A stretch of 64,000 nucleotides of DNA, from contig JAFTYS010000058.1 of assembly GCA_017461285.1 (NCBI GenBank), positions 13,813 to 77,812 on the forward strand, written 5' to 3'. Each line of letters opens with the position of its first letter. The first letter of the stretch is position 1. The notes beneath the pieces are model-generated. The model searched no databases and was not told the DNA's origin. It worked only from the letters and a program-made list of their open reading frames with translations. Shown piece after piece: positions 1-7,890 of this stretch. The DNA comes from Bacteroidales bacterium (GTDB lineage: Bacteria > Bacteroidota > Bacteroidia > Bacteroidales > UBA932). Position numbers and translations under genes: made by a program.

Positions 1-2
1 AA

Positions 3-131
3 TCATATTCAGATATAAGTCAAGCTATAGATCGTGAAAAACAATTGAAAGGATGGAAAAGATGTCGTAAGGATGAGATGATAGATAATGTTAATCCTGA
101 AAGAAGAGATTTATATGATGATCTCATATAA
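3..131 (+). CDS. GIY-YIG family nuclease, C-terminal end (partial)
   Basis: The window opens inside this gene. The frame gives 42 residues and then TAA. The segment AIDREKQLKGWKR followed by NPERRDL matches the end of small (about 80-100 aa) single-domain GIY-YIG nucleases, in which the glutamate of this helix is the expected metal ligand. The GIY and YIG motifs lie outside the window, so completeness and activity cannot be judged. The stop codon is followed without any gap by an imperfect palindromic repeat related to one near 19.1 kb, which hints (inference) at a nuclease-repeat association. Confidence 0.75.
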   Translation, partial: SYSDISQAIDREKQLKGWKRCRKDEMIDNVNPERRDLYDDLI

Positions 132-167
132 AGATTCTTCACTTCACTACGTTCCGTTCAGAATGAC
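132..167. repeat. Imperfect palindromic dispersed repeat, copy A
   Basis: The sequence runs AGATTCTTCACTTC ... CGTTCAGAATGAC, with terminal ATTCT/AGAAT pairing. It is the reverse complement, with about 8 extra central bases, of the repeat at 19123-19148. It starts on the base after the GIY-YIG stop codon and ends 17 bases before the lpdA start. Repeats of this type recur in many bacterial genomes and give the familiar spurious peptide VILNEVKNL when translated. Confidence 0.7.
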
Positions 168-184
168 AATTAATATTTAATGAC

Positions 185-1531
185 ATGAAGATAATAATCA
201 TAGGAGCCGGGCCAGGTGGGTATGAGACTGCCCTGCTGGCTGCAAAGAGGGGAGTTGAGGTTGTCCTGATTGAAGCCGGACATGTCGGAGGCACCTGTCT
301 TAATGAAGGATGTATTCCGACAAAATCTTTCTGTAAGAACGCCGAAGTTCTTGACGGGCTCCGCAATGCAGAATCATTCGGCATAACCGGACTTGACTTC
401 AGGTTTGACTTCAGTTCGGTGACAGCCAGAAAGAATGCGGTCGTAGAGCAGCTGCGAGGCGGTGTGGAAGGTCTGCTCGGTCACAAGAACATCACCCTGG
501 TCCGTGGAAAGGCTTCCTTCAAGGACCAGCATACCGTTGTGTGTGACGGAGTGGAACATACAGCTGAGCATATCATCATTGCTACGGGTTCCGTATCGGC
601 TTCTCTGCCTATACCGGGAGCTGATCTCCCTGGAATCCTTACGTCCAAGGAAATCCTTGATGTTGAAGAGGTTCCGCAGAGACTTTGCGTAATCGGCGGC
701 GGAGTCATCGGACTTGAATTCGCATCGGTGTTCCGCAGTTTCGGAAGCGAGGTGACGGTACTGGAATACTGCAAGGACATACTCCCGCGTTTCGACACAG
801 ATCTTGCGAAGAGGCTGAAGCAGAGCCTCGGAAAGCGCGGAATCGAAATCAACACGCAGGCCAAGGTAACTGGTATCTCCAATGAAGGACCAGAATATAA
901 GGTTACATATCTGCGCAAAGGCAAGGAAGAATGTGTCGTTGCCGACAAGGTCCTGATGGCAGTCGGAAGAAAGGCAAATGTCGATTCGCTTAACCTTGCG
1001 GATGTCGGAATCGAATTCACTCCTAGAGGAATTGCAGTCGATGAAAAGACCATGCAGACCAATGTTCCGCATATCTACGCCGTAGGCGATATAAACGGAA
1101 AGATGATGCTTGCCCACGCCGCCACATTCCAGGGAATCGTCGCCCTTGACCATATCATGGGAGTGGAGAACAATATTGACCTGTCGGTCATGCCTGCGGC
1201 GGTATTCACTTCTCCAGAAGCAGCGAGCGTCGGAATGACCGAAGACGAATGCAAGGAGAAGGGAATCCCTGTAAAGTGCCTGAAGTCATTCTTCAGAGCT
1301 AACGGAAAGGCTGTGACGATGGGGGAGACGGACGGATTCTGCAAGATTGTAGTTTCGGATACGCCGGAGAAGACCCTTCTCGGATGCCATCTGTACGGCC
1401 CGCACGCTTCCGATATAGTTCAGGAAGCATGTGCCTTGATAAGCTGCAAGGCGACCCTCGGACAGTTCAAGGACATAATCCACACCCATCCGACTCTGTC
1501 TGAAGTGCTTCAGTCAGCGGTTCATTCATAA
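185..1531 (+). CDS. lpdA: Dihydrolipoyl dehydrogenase (E3)
   Basis: This is an FAD-dependent disulfide oxidoreductase that reoxidises dihydrolipoamide with NAD+ in 2-oxoacid dehydrogenase or glycine-cleavage complexes in the cytoplasm. An N-terminal GAGPGGYE dinucleotide fold is followed by the redox pair in GGTCLNEGCIPTK (near residues 35-47). A second GGGVIGLEF fold binds NAD, and AVGDINGKMMLAH contacts FAD. The C-terminal HTHPTLSE carries the catalytic His/Glu. At 448 aa it is slightly short for the family (about 460-470) but has every motif. No E1/E2 gene is nearby, so its partner complex is unknown. The start has no clear Shine-Dalgarno, which is usual for Bacteroidota. The stop overlaps the next start by one base (TAATG). 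Confidence 0.93.
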   Translation: MKIIIIGAGPGGYETALLAAKRGVEVVLIEAGHVGGTCLNEGCIPTKSFCKNAEVLDGLRNAESFGITGLDFRFDFSSVTARKNAVVEQLRGGVEGLLGHKNITLVRGKASFKDQHTVVCDGVEHTAEHIIIATGSVSASLPIPGADLPGILTSKEILDVEEVPQRLCVIGGGVIGLEFASVFRSFGSEVTVLEYCKDILPRFDTDLAKRLKQSLGKRGIEINTQAKVTGISNEGPEYKVTYLRKGKEECVVADKVLMAVGRKANVDSLNLADVGIEFTPRGIAVDEKTMQTNVPHIYAVGDINGKMMLAHAATFQGIVALDHIMGVENNIDLSVMPAAVFTSPEAASVGMTEDECKEKGIPVKCLKSFFRANGKAVTMGETDGFCKIVVSDTPEKTLLGCHLYGPHASDIVQEACALISCKATLGQFKDIIHTHPTLSEVLQSAVHS

Positions 1532-2649
1532 TGAATATACACATGACTCGAAAATTATTGTTGCTTGCATTGCTGGCTCTTTCAGCATGCAGCCCAAAGG
1601 TTGCAGAACCTGAATTCTGGCTTGGTGCCGACATCGGATGGTGTACTGAGTATGAAGCCAAGGGATATAAGTTTTATAATAAGGATGGTCAGGAGAGGGA
1701 GTGTACTGCACTGATGAAGGAGCTTGGTCTCAATGCCGTCCGTCATCGCGTGTGGGTCGACCCGTCGAAGCACGGAAACTGGTGCGGCAAGGAGGATCTT
1801 CTTGTGAAATGTCAGAGAGCCAAGGCTCTTGATATGGAAATCCTTCTGGACTTCCATTACAGCGACTGGTGGGCAGATCCTGCAAAGCAGAACATTCCTG
1901 CATCATGGAGCGGGCATAGCTACGAGCAGATGAAGCAGGACCTTTGGAATCATACTGTGGATGTGCTCCAGATGCTTAAGGATAACGGAATACAGCCGAA
2001 GTGGATACAGGTCGGCAACGAGACCCGCAACGGTTTCCTTTGGAGCGTAAAGTCCAATGAGTACGGATGGCCTGAACTGGATGAGAACGGCAATACTACC
2101 ATCATTGAATCAATGGGGCATGTGGTGAACAATCCTGAGCAGTATGCGGGATTCTTCGCTACCGGCTACGATGCTTGCAAGAGCGTCTTTCCGAATTCCA
2201 TCGTCATGGTCCATCTTGACAACGGATTCGACAAGGACCTTTATGACTTCAATCTTGGAGTCCTGAAGGATAACGGAGCAAAATGGGACATGATAGGAAT
2301 GTCCCTGTATCCTTACTGGGCTTTGGACGGCGGATTCCGTACAGACGAAGACCAGACCATCACCGACTGCATCGAGAACATCAGATATGTCAGCGACAAG
2401 TTCGGATGCGATGTGATGATAGTGGAGACAGGTTTCCTGGTTGACGAGAAGGATCCTGCACGTCTGGAAAAGGGACGCCAGCAGCTTGCACGTGTGATCC
2501 GTGAGTCAATCAATGAAACTGACGGCCGCTGCAAGGGCGTCTTCTACTGGGAACCGGAATGCAAGCCTTCGCAGTATAAGCTTGGCGCATTCACCGAAGA
2601 CGGCCGTCCTACGGTCATCATGGATGCCTTCAAGGATTGGTCGGAATAG
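1531..2649 (+). CDS. GH53 endo-beta-1,4-galactanase lipoprotein
   Basis: This is an exported arabinogalactan endo-1,4-galactanase that cleaves the galactan side chains of plant pectin. A lipoprotein signal ends in LALSAC with the acylated Cys near residue 20, so it is probably anchored in a membrane. WLGADIGWCTEYEAKG is typical of GH53. The acid/base Glu sits in QVGNETRNG and the nucleophile in MIVETGF. The length of 372 aa fits a single catalytic domain. Two starts are possible: the TAATG coupled to lpdA (used here) or an ATG at 1543, which leaves a more compact signal peptide. No SusC/SusD pair is close by, so it is not part of a visible utilisation locus. Confidence 0.9.
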   Translation: MNIHMTRKLLLLALLALSACSPKVAEPEFWLGADIGWCTEYEAKGYKFYNKDGQERECTALMKELGLNAVRHRVWVDPSKHGNWCGKEDLLVKCQRAKALDMEILLDFHYSDWWADPAKQNIPASWSGHSYEQMKQDLWNHTVDVLQMLKDNGIQPKWIQVGNETRNGFLWSVKSNEYGWPELDENGNTTIIESMGHVVNNPEQYAGFFATGYDACKSVFPNSIVMVHLDNGFDKDLYDFNLGVLKDNGAKWDMIGMSLYPYWALDGGFRTDEDQTITDCIENIRYVSDKFGCDVMIVETGFLVDEKDPARLEKGRQQLARVIRESINETDGRCKGVFYWEPECKPSQYKLGAFTEDGRPTVIMDAFKDWSE

Positions 2650-2659
2650 TCCTATTCTT
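2646..2659. terminator. Small convergent hairpin over both stop codons
   Basis: GAATAG-TC-CTATTC is a perfect six-pair hairpin covering the stop codons of the converging GH53 and AraC genes. It lacks a clean T-run, so a terminator role is only possible. Confidence 0.3.
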
Positions 2660-3542
2660 CTGTTGAATTCCTGTATCTTCCCGGACTCATTCCGGCGTGC
2701 TTCTTGAAGAATTTGCCGAAGAAGGACTGGTTAGGGAAATTAAGTTCATATGCTACCTGCTGGACAGTCATATCGGAGTGTTTCAGCAGGTATTTCGCAT
2801 CCTTTATGGTGAACTTGTTTATCCATTCGGATACCGTATATCCGCTGATTCTGCGTATGGTAGTGGTCAGATACCTAGGTGTCAGGTTCATCTTGTCTGC
2901 ATACCATCCTACCTCTCTGTGCTGCAGATAATTGCCGCTCAGCAGGGTCAGGAAGCGGTTGAAATGTTCCTTTTCCCTCTTCATGGAACGCAGTTCATAC
3001 TCTATGTCAGGCATGTGGGAATAAAGGATGTCGGCTAGCAGATATGCGAACGTGCTTAAGGCGGACTTTATGATGCTTGACTTGAAAGGAGTCTCCGTCT
3101 TTTCCTTTATGTATTCTGAAATCATCTCCATGGCGCGGCATATCTTCGTACATTCCTCTTCCTTGATGCTTATCAGAGGCGAACTGTATGCCTTGTCCAG
3201 CAGCTGGGGGATATGCTTCGGGTCAATGGTATAATCAGACAGTTCCTGATCTTCGGATGCCATGATAAAGCCGTCGAAGTTTTCTGTGACCGACAGGCTT
3301 AAGGTGTTCTGCGGCTGCGAGATGAACACCGTGTTCTCCGTGAGTATGAATTTCCGGAAGTTGCATGTCACTTCCATCTTTCCCTTCTTGCATATGATTA
3401 TTGCAAGAGCGTTCATCTTTCCCGGCTTGTTCACCTGGCTGTTCACATTTGTTCCAAGATGTCTGTATATCCAGAACTTTCCGTATGAAACGCTTTCAGG
3501 AAGGAGTCTCTGTAGTTCCTTGATTAGTTTGCTGCTGTCCAT
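2652..3542 (-). CDS. AraC family transcriptional regulator
   Basis: This 296-aa DNA-binding regulator has an N-terminal cupin-like sensing half (roughly residues 1-170). Its C-terminal AraC double helix-turn-helix contains VSEWINKFTIKDAKYLL, MTVQQVAYELNFPNQSFF and the closing GMSPGRYR. The effector is unknown. Its neighbours are the convergent galactanase and a divergent membrane protein. The intergenic region in front of it holds an inverted repeat (3596-3644) that could be its own operator. Control of the galactanase is conceivable but unproven. Confidence 0.9.
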   Translation of the reverse strand: MDSSKLIKELQRLLPESVSYGKFWIYRHLGTNVNSQVNKPGKMNALAIIICKKGKMEVTCNFRKFILTENTVFISQPQNTLSLSVTENFDGFIMASEDQELSDYTIDPKHIPQLLDKAYSSPLISIKEEECTKICRAMEMISEYIKEKTETPFKSSIIKSALSTFAYLLADILYSHMPDIEYELRSMKREKEHFNRFLTLLSGNYLQHREVGWYADKMNLTPRYLTTTIRRISGYTVSEWINKFTIKDAKYLLKHSDMTVQQVAYELNFPNQSFFGKFFKKHAGMSPGRYRNSTEE

Positions 3543-3595
3543 TAGAGTGTTGATATGGATGTTACAATTGTTGCTTAATGTGTGTGGTCGTACTG

Positions 3596-3644
3596 CAAAT
3601 ATTATGTCATTTATGTTCCGGAAGTTTGATAATGGACATATTTG
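3596..3644. promoter_or_regulatory. Inverted repeat between divergent genes
   Basis: CAAATATTATGTC (3596-3608) and GACATATTTG (3635-3644) form an interrupted dyad between the AraC gene and the divergent membrane-protein gene. The arms are about two helical turns apart, as expected for a dimeric regulator site. Its function is inferred from position only. Confidence 0.35.
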
Positions 3645-3706
3645 TGTACGAATGGAACAAATTATAGTTGTAAGTAATTTTTAAGATATGTTTGCCTGGT
3701 TCTTAT

Positions 3707-3714
3707 TATCTTTG
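3707..3714 (+). promoter_or_regulatory. -7 promoter box (TATCTTTG)
   Basis: A perfect TAnnTTTG match five bases upstream of the ATG at 3719. It implies a nearly leaderless transcript and rules against an upstream start at 3692. No good -33 box is visible at the usual spacing. Confidence 0.5.
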
Positions 3715-3718
3715 CATC

Positions 3719-4384
3719 ATGAATGTCAATAAATCAATTTCCGGAGTCCTGCTGGGCATCATGCTTGCCGCAGCAGACTATCATGTAGATTGGAAAGCGG
3801 CCCTGCTTCTCGTGGCTGCAACGGTTTTTCTCCATTTTTATGCTGTAACTTCCAAGACGGTGACCGGTCAGGGCAAGATACGGCCAGGTGTGTTTCTGGC
3901 ATTGACTGTCCTTTCAGGACTGGCAATGCTCCATTTCAGCTTCGGTACCCTCTTCATGATGGAACCTCTGATACTGATTGTCCTTGGCTATATGATAATA
4001 CGTGCTGTAAGACATACTTCATTTGTAAGTCGCGGAAAAGGAATTCTCTATGTCTTCATTCTCTTTGGACTTCTCGCCGTCTATGGCTCATATTATGTCT
4101 GCTCACATTCTTTCGGAAGCTGGCCGCTGCTCTTCCCGGCCTTGTCAATCGGCCTGTTGAGCGTTGCCGAAAGGACAGATGACTCGCAGAAGACATTACG
4201 GATTGTGATGAACGTTGCCGGATTTGCTGCAATGATTGCATATTCCTGCCTGAGGATGTTCGATCCTTGGCATTTCCTCTTCGTGCTTTCGTTGCCGCTG
4301 TTCTTCATCAGAAAGACCACAGGATGGGCCGTTTCTGCCTTCGCCCTGCTTTCCGGACTGGGATTTCTGGTATATCTTGTGTAA
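3719..4384 (+). CDS. Multi-pass membrane protein of unknown function
   Basis: The product is about 221 aa and consists almost wholly of hydrophobic helices (about seven or eight), joined by short basic loops such as RHTSFVSRGKG and RKTTGW. I do not recognise a family motif; aspartate-rich prenyltransferase motifs were looked for and are absent. The start follows a TATCTTTG -7 box very closely. It is divergent from the AraC gene and 39 bases upstream of fprA, which has its own -7 box. No function is proposed. Confidence 0.7.
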   Translation: MNVNKSISGVLLGIMLAAADYHVDWKAALLLVAATVFLHFYAVTSKTVTGQGKIRPGVFLALTVLSGLAMLHFSFGTLFMMEPLILIVLGYMIIRAVRHTSFVSRGKGILYVFILFGLLAVYGSYYVCSHSFGSWPLLFPALSIGLLSVAERTDDSQKTLRIVMNVAGFAAMIAYSCLRMFDPWHFLFVLSLPLFFIRKTTGWAVSAFALLSGLGFLVYLV

Positions 4385-4392
4385 TTAATTGC

Positions 4393-4400
4393 TAAATTTG
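4393..4400 (+). promoter_or_regulatory. -7 promoter box of fprA (TAAATTTG)
   Basis: A TAnnTTTG match 23 bases before the fprA start codon. No convincing -33 box. Confidence 0.45.
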
Positions 4401-4423
4401 CTTCCGTTAATAAAGATTCAATT

Positions 4424-5602
4424 ATGAAACAGATAAGCGAAAGAGTATTCTATGTAGGTGTTAACGACGATGACAAGGTGCTGTTTGAAGGCCTTTGGCC
4501 TCTACCTGTCGGAGTGAGTTATAATTCATATATCGTTGCAGATGAGAAGGTTGCTCTTATCGATACCGTAGAGTGCGGCTTCGAAGAAGAGTTCATTGCC
4601 AATATAGAGGAAGCCATAGGGGACAGGCAGATAGACTACCTGGTTGTCAATCATATGGAGCCGGACCATTCATCCCTTGTAAGCCTGATGCTTGAAAGAT
4701 ATCCGTCTCTCATGATCGTGGCGAATGCAAAGACCCTTCCTATGCTGGCAGGATATTATGGGGTTGCAGCCGACAGGGTAAAGGTCATGGCGGAAGGAGA
4801 ATCTCTCAGCCTCGGCACATGCTCGCTAAGTTTCCATATGATTCCGATGGTGCATTGGCCGGAGACAATGGTGACATGGCTTGCGGAGGAAGGCACCCTC
4901 TTCAGCGGAGATGCATTCGGTACATTCGGATCCATCGACGATGCAGTCGTCGATGAAGATGATACTTTCGAGCAGTATCGTGACGAGATGATGCGCTATT
5001 ATTCGAACATCGTGGGCAAATACGGCGGACCTGTACAGGCTGCCTTGAAGAAGCTTTCCGGACTGGAAATCAAGAGGATATGCAGCACTCACGGACCTGT
5101 GTGGGAAAGAAATATCGGCGAGGTTGTCGCATTGTATGACAAGATGAGCCGCTATGAGACCGAAAGGGGAGTCTGCCTTGTGTACGGTTCAATGTATGGA
5201 AATACAGCCGCGGCTGCAGACGCTCTTGCAATGGAGCTTGAGGCGCTCGGAGTACCTTATGCGATCCACGACCTTGCCGGCAACAATGCAGGCGAACTGG
5301 GCATATCAGGTGCATTGAGGGATGTCTTCAAGTATGATACGATCGTGGTAGGTTCGCCTACATATAATAATGGCATCTATCCTCCTGCCGAGACCTTCAT
5401 GAAGGCTTTGCAGGCCCGTATGATCAAGGGAAGGCGCTTCTATGCCTTCGGTTCATACACATGGGCAGGGGCGAGCGTGCGTCTTCTCAATGAGATGGCT
5501 GCGTCGATGAATTTCGAGATTCTGGGAGACGGCCTGTCTTTCGCGCAGGCCTATACCCGTGAAAAGGTCGACATGGCATCAGTTGCCCAGCTGCTGAAAT
5601 AG
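4424..5602 (+). CDS. fprA: Flavodiiron protein (FprA-type O2/NO reductase)
   Basis: This cytoplasmic A-type flavoprotein reduces O2 to water (or NO to N2O) and protects anaerobes from oxygen. The N-terminal metallo-beta-lactamase-like domain carries the diiron ligands in NHMEPDHSS (HxExDH, near residue 80), MVHWPET, FSGDAFG and CSTHGPVW. The C-terminal flavodoxin domain begins at VYGSMYGNTAAAA (FMN phosphate loop) and continues with VVGSPTYNN. The length of 392 aa equals the two-domain class, with no rubredoxin extension. It has its own promoter and ends 13 bases before the dispersed structured element at 5616-5713. Confidence 0.93.
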   Translation: MKQISERVFYVGVNDDDKVLFEGLWPLPVGVSYNSYIVADEKVALIDTVECGFEEEFIANIEEAIGDRQIDYLVVNHMEPDHSSLVSLMLERYPSLMIVANAKTLPMLAGYYGVAADRVKVMAEGESLSLGTCSLSFHMIPMVHWPETMVTWLAEEGTLFSGDAFGTFGSIDDAVVDEDDTFEQYRDEMMRYYSNIVGKYGGPVQAALKKLSGLEIKRICSTHGPVWERNIGEVVALYDKMSRYETERGVCLVYGSMYGNTAAAADALAMELEALGVPYAIHDLAGNNAGELGISGALRDVFKYDTIVVGSPTYNNGIYPPAETFMKALQARMIKGRRFYAFGSYTWAGASVRLLNEMAASMNFEILGDGLSFAQAYTREKVDMASVAQLLK

Positions 5603-5615
5603 TATCGTTACATAT

Positions 5616-5713
5616 AAAAACTGTGGATCTTGATTCCGGTGACCCCCTCCCTCTTCGAGGGCATCCCCCTAGCCGGGGGTGGCATGTCACCTGCATCAAG
5701 ACCCACAGTTTTT
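5616..5713. repeat. Structured dispersed element, copy 1
   Basis: The outer arms AAAAACTGTGGATCTTGAT (5616-5634) and 5695-5713 pair at 18 of 19 positions. Inside is a GGTGAC/GTCACC stem (5638-5643 with 5686-5691) enclosing two hairpins: CCCTC-TTC-GAGGG (5649-5661) and CCCCC-TAGCC-GGGGG (5665-5679). The 28 bases at 5665-5692 are identical to 33486-33513 in copy 2, while the outer arms are unrelated to those of copy 2. With the core removed, the arms form an A-tract/T-tract bidirectional terminator suited to the convergent fprA and nitroreductase genes. Confidence 0.8.
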
Positions 5714-5730
5714 ATTCTGCAGTCCGGCGG

Positions 5731-6354
5731 CTATTCCACGAATCTGACTTTGCCCGGATCGCGAGGCTTGGCGTCAGGGGTTTCTGCAGGATATCCCATT
5801 CCGATGCAGATGATAGGGGTGTATCCTTCGCTGAAGCCGAGGCGTGCGATGGCTTCAGGAGAGTTGTTCAGGAATCTGATAGGACTTCCAAGGCAGACCG
5901 AACCTACTCCGAGTGACCATCCGGAAAGCATGATGTTCTCTGAAAGAAGTCCGCAATCGATAGGGGAACAGTCGTAAGACGGGTCATTCGCGATGAATAT
6001 CATGGTAGGAGCTCCTCTGAAGCATCCTTTTACAGCACCGGGATCAACAGAAGGATTCGCTGCTGCCATCATGCCGATGATTTCCTTCATCACTTCCGCG
6101 TCATCCACGACACGAACTTCCCACGACTGCTTGTTCATGCCGTTAGGGGCATTGATTCCGCATTCGAGGATAGTCTGCATTGTTTCGCGTTCTACAGGAA
6201 CTCCTGTATACTGGCGGATGCTGCGTCGTGTCATCATGTTCTCGATGACAGCATTCTCATATTCTGATGATGTCTGCTCCGAATTACGGGCCTGATTGCA
6301 GGAAACTGCCGCCATCAGGCAGACTCCCGCGATGATAAGATTGAAGGTCTTCAT
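5731..6354 (-). CDS. Nitroreductase-family protein with lipoprotein signal
   Basis: This 207-aa protein has the nitroreductase/FMN-reductase fold. MMTRRSIRQYTG is the usual N-terminal phosphate-binding motif, NAPNGMNKQSW contacts FMN, and GVGSVCLGSP and GMGYPAETPDAKPR form the C-terminal part. The substrate is unknown. Unusually, the start MKTFNLIIAGVCLMAAVSC is a lipoprotein signal with lipobox AVSC, which predicts export and lipid anchoring. Family members are mostly cytoplasmic. It converges on fprA across the structured element. Confidence 0.85.
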   Translation of the reverse strand: MKTFNLIIAGVCLMAAVSCNQARNSEQTSSEYENAVIENMMTRRSIRQYTGVPVERETMQTILECGINAPNGMNKQSWEVRVVDDAEVMKEIIGMMAAANPSVDPGAVKGCFRGAPTMIFIANDPSYDCSPIDCGLLSENIMLSGWSLGVGSVCLGSPIRFLNNSPEAIARLGFSEGYTPIICIGMGYPAETPDAKPRDPGKVRFVE

Positions 6355-6437
6355 AATGTCTTTATCTGATGATTTATAGATGTAAAGATAAGTAAAAACT
6401 GCTGATTTTGACTATCTTTACCCTGTTAATTCAATAA

Positions 6438-7883
6438 ATGCATATGAATAAAGGATTACTGACACTGATAGTGTTCTCTTTCGCGTTTCTACTTCCTCAT
6501 ATGAGTGGCTTGAGCCGCCCGAAGGATATGTATGACGGATTTGGTCTGAAGCCCAGGATCGTAGTGCTCACGGATATCGCTCCTGGCGATATCGAGCCTG
6601 ACGACATGGAGTCGATGATCAGGCTCATGGCACATGCCGACCTGTTTGAAATAGAAGGGCTTATCACCTCCGGAGGCTGGAACAGCAGCGGACGTCCTTA
6701 TCCAACCGGATGGAAGGACAGTCTTGCCGTCACCATAAATGCATATGAAAAGGATCTGCCGAACCTTATGAAGAGGAATTCGCAGAAATCCTTCATGAAG
6801 CTGGAGCGTGAGCTCGGGAAGCAGAAGATAGGTTATTGGCCTAGCGCCGAGTACATGAGAAGCCGTGCAATGCTCGGAAGCCTTGAACTGGGACGTGCCA
6901 AGATAGGGGAGGCCAACCGTTCTGCCGGAAGCGACCATATCATTCGTCTTGCAGACGAAGACGATGACAGGCCGATATGGATCCTTGCCTGGGGCGGTGC
7001 GAACACCTTTGCCCAGGCCATCTGGCAGGTGCAGCAGGAGCGCTCTGAAGAGAAGGTGAAGGAGTTTCTCCGCAAGTTCCGTGTATATACGATCACAGAC
7101 CAGGATGTTCCATACGGTCAAAGACATAGCGACTATCCTTTCAGCTCTCATTACGAAATGCGTCGCGACCTTTCCGAAGACCTTATGTTCTTCTGGGATG
7201 AAAGTGCCTGGCTGTCACAGAATTCCATAGGATCGTCAAGCTGGGGCGAGTATGCGGAGCATATCCAGAATCACGGACATCTTGGTGCGATATATCCGAA
7301 GAACAAATGGGGCGTGGAAGGCGACACACCGTCATATCTGCACGTACTCCCTAACGGTCTGCATGATCCGTCTGTTCCTGAGATGACAGGCTGGGGCGGA
7401 TATTTCAGGTGGGGCTTGGGAATGGACGGAGCCACATATTCATTTACCAACCATTCCGGTGAAGTAAAGCGCGTATCCCAGAAGTACGAACGCTATTTCT
7501 ATCCGGCGGTTTTCAATAATTTTGCAGCCAGAATGGATTGGGCAGCGTATGGTGAAGGAAACAGGAATCCGATAGTCAAGGTAAACCGTTCCAAAGGACT
7601 GGAAATCATCAGGATCGATGCCGCTCCAGGCGAGCCGGTTGTGCTTGACGCTTCATCTTCGTCAGATCCGGACAGCGATGAAATCGCTTTCAGATGGTGG
7701 GTCATGCCGGAGTCCGGCACATGGAAAGGTGATGTGGAAATCGATGGTGGATCATCGTCTGCCGCCAAGGTAACGGTTCCGTCCGATGCTTCTGGGAGTA
7801 CGGTCCATATCATATGCGAGGTTGTGGATGACGGTATACCTGCGCTGACTTCATACCGTCGTATCATAATTAATGTATTATAG
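6438..7883 (+). CDS. DUF1593 (nucleoside hydrolase-like) secreted protein
   Basis: A 481-aa exported protein. The signal peptide of about 25 residues (hydrophobic LLTLIVFSFAFLLP) is followed by RIVVLTDIAPGDIEPDDMES, which resembles the Asp-rich active-site loop of nucleoside hydrolases and opens DUF1593. The C-terminal ~90 residues (PVVLDASSSSDPDSDEIAF onward) form an Ig-like domain. Related proteins occur next to polysaccharide-degrading enzymes, but the reaction is not established. An ATG at 6444 is an alternative start. The methyltransferase gene follows after seven bases. Confidence 0.85.
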   Translation: MHMNKGLLTLIVFSFAFLLPHMSGLSRPKDMYDGFGLKPRIVVLTDIAPGDIEPDDMESMIRLMAHADLFEIEGLITSGGWNSSGRPYPTGWKDSLAVTINAYEKDLPNLMKRNSQKSFMKLERELGKQKIGYWPSAEYMRSRAMLGSLELGRAKIGEANRSAGSDHIIRLADEDDDRPIWILAWGGANTFAQAIWQVQQERSEEKVKEFLRKFRVYTITDQDVPYGQRHSDYPFSSHYEMRRDLSEDLMFFWDESAWLSQNSIGSSSWGEYAEHIQNHGHLGAIYPKNKWGVEGDTPSYLHVLPNGLHDPSVPEMTGWGGYFRWGLGMDGATYSFTNHSGEVKRVSQKYERYFYPAVFNNFAARMDWAAYGEGNRNPIVKVNRSKGLEIIRIDAAPGEPVVLDASSSSDPDSDEIAFRWWVMPESGTWKGDVEIDGGSSSAAKVTVPSDASGSTVHIICEVVDDGIPALTSYRRIIINVL

Positions 7884-7890
7884 TGGCAAT

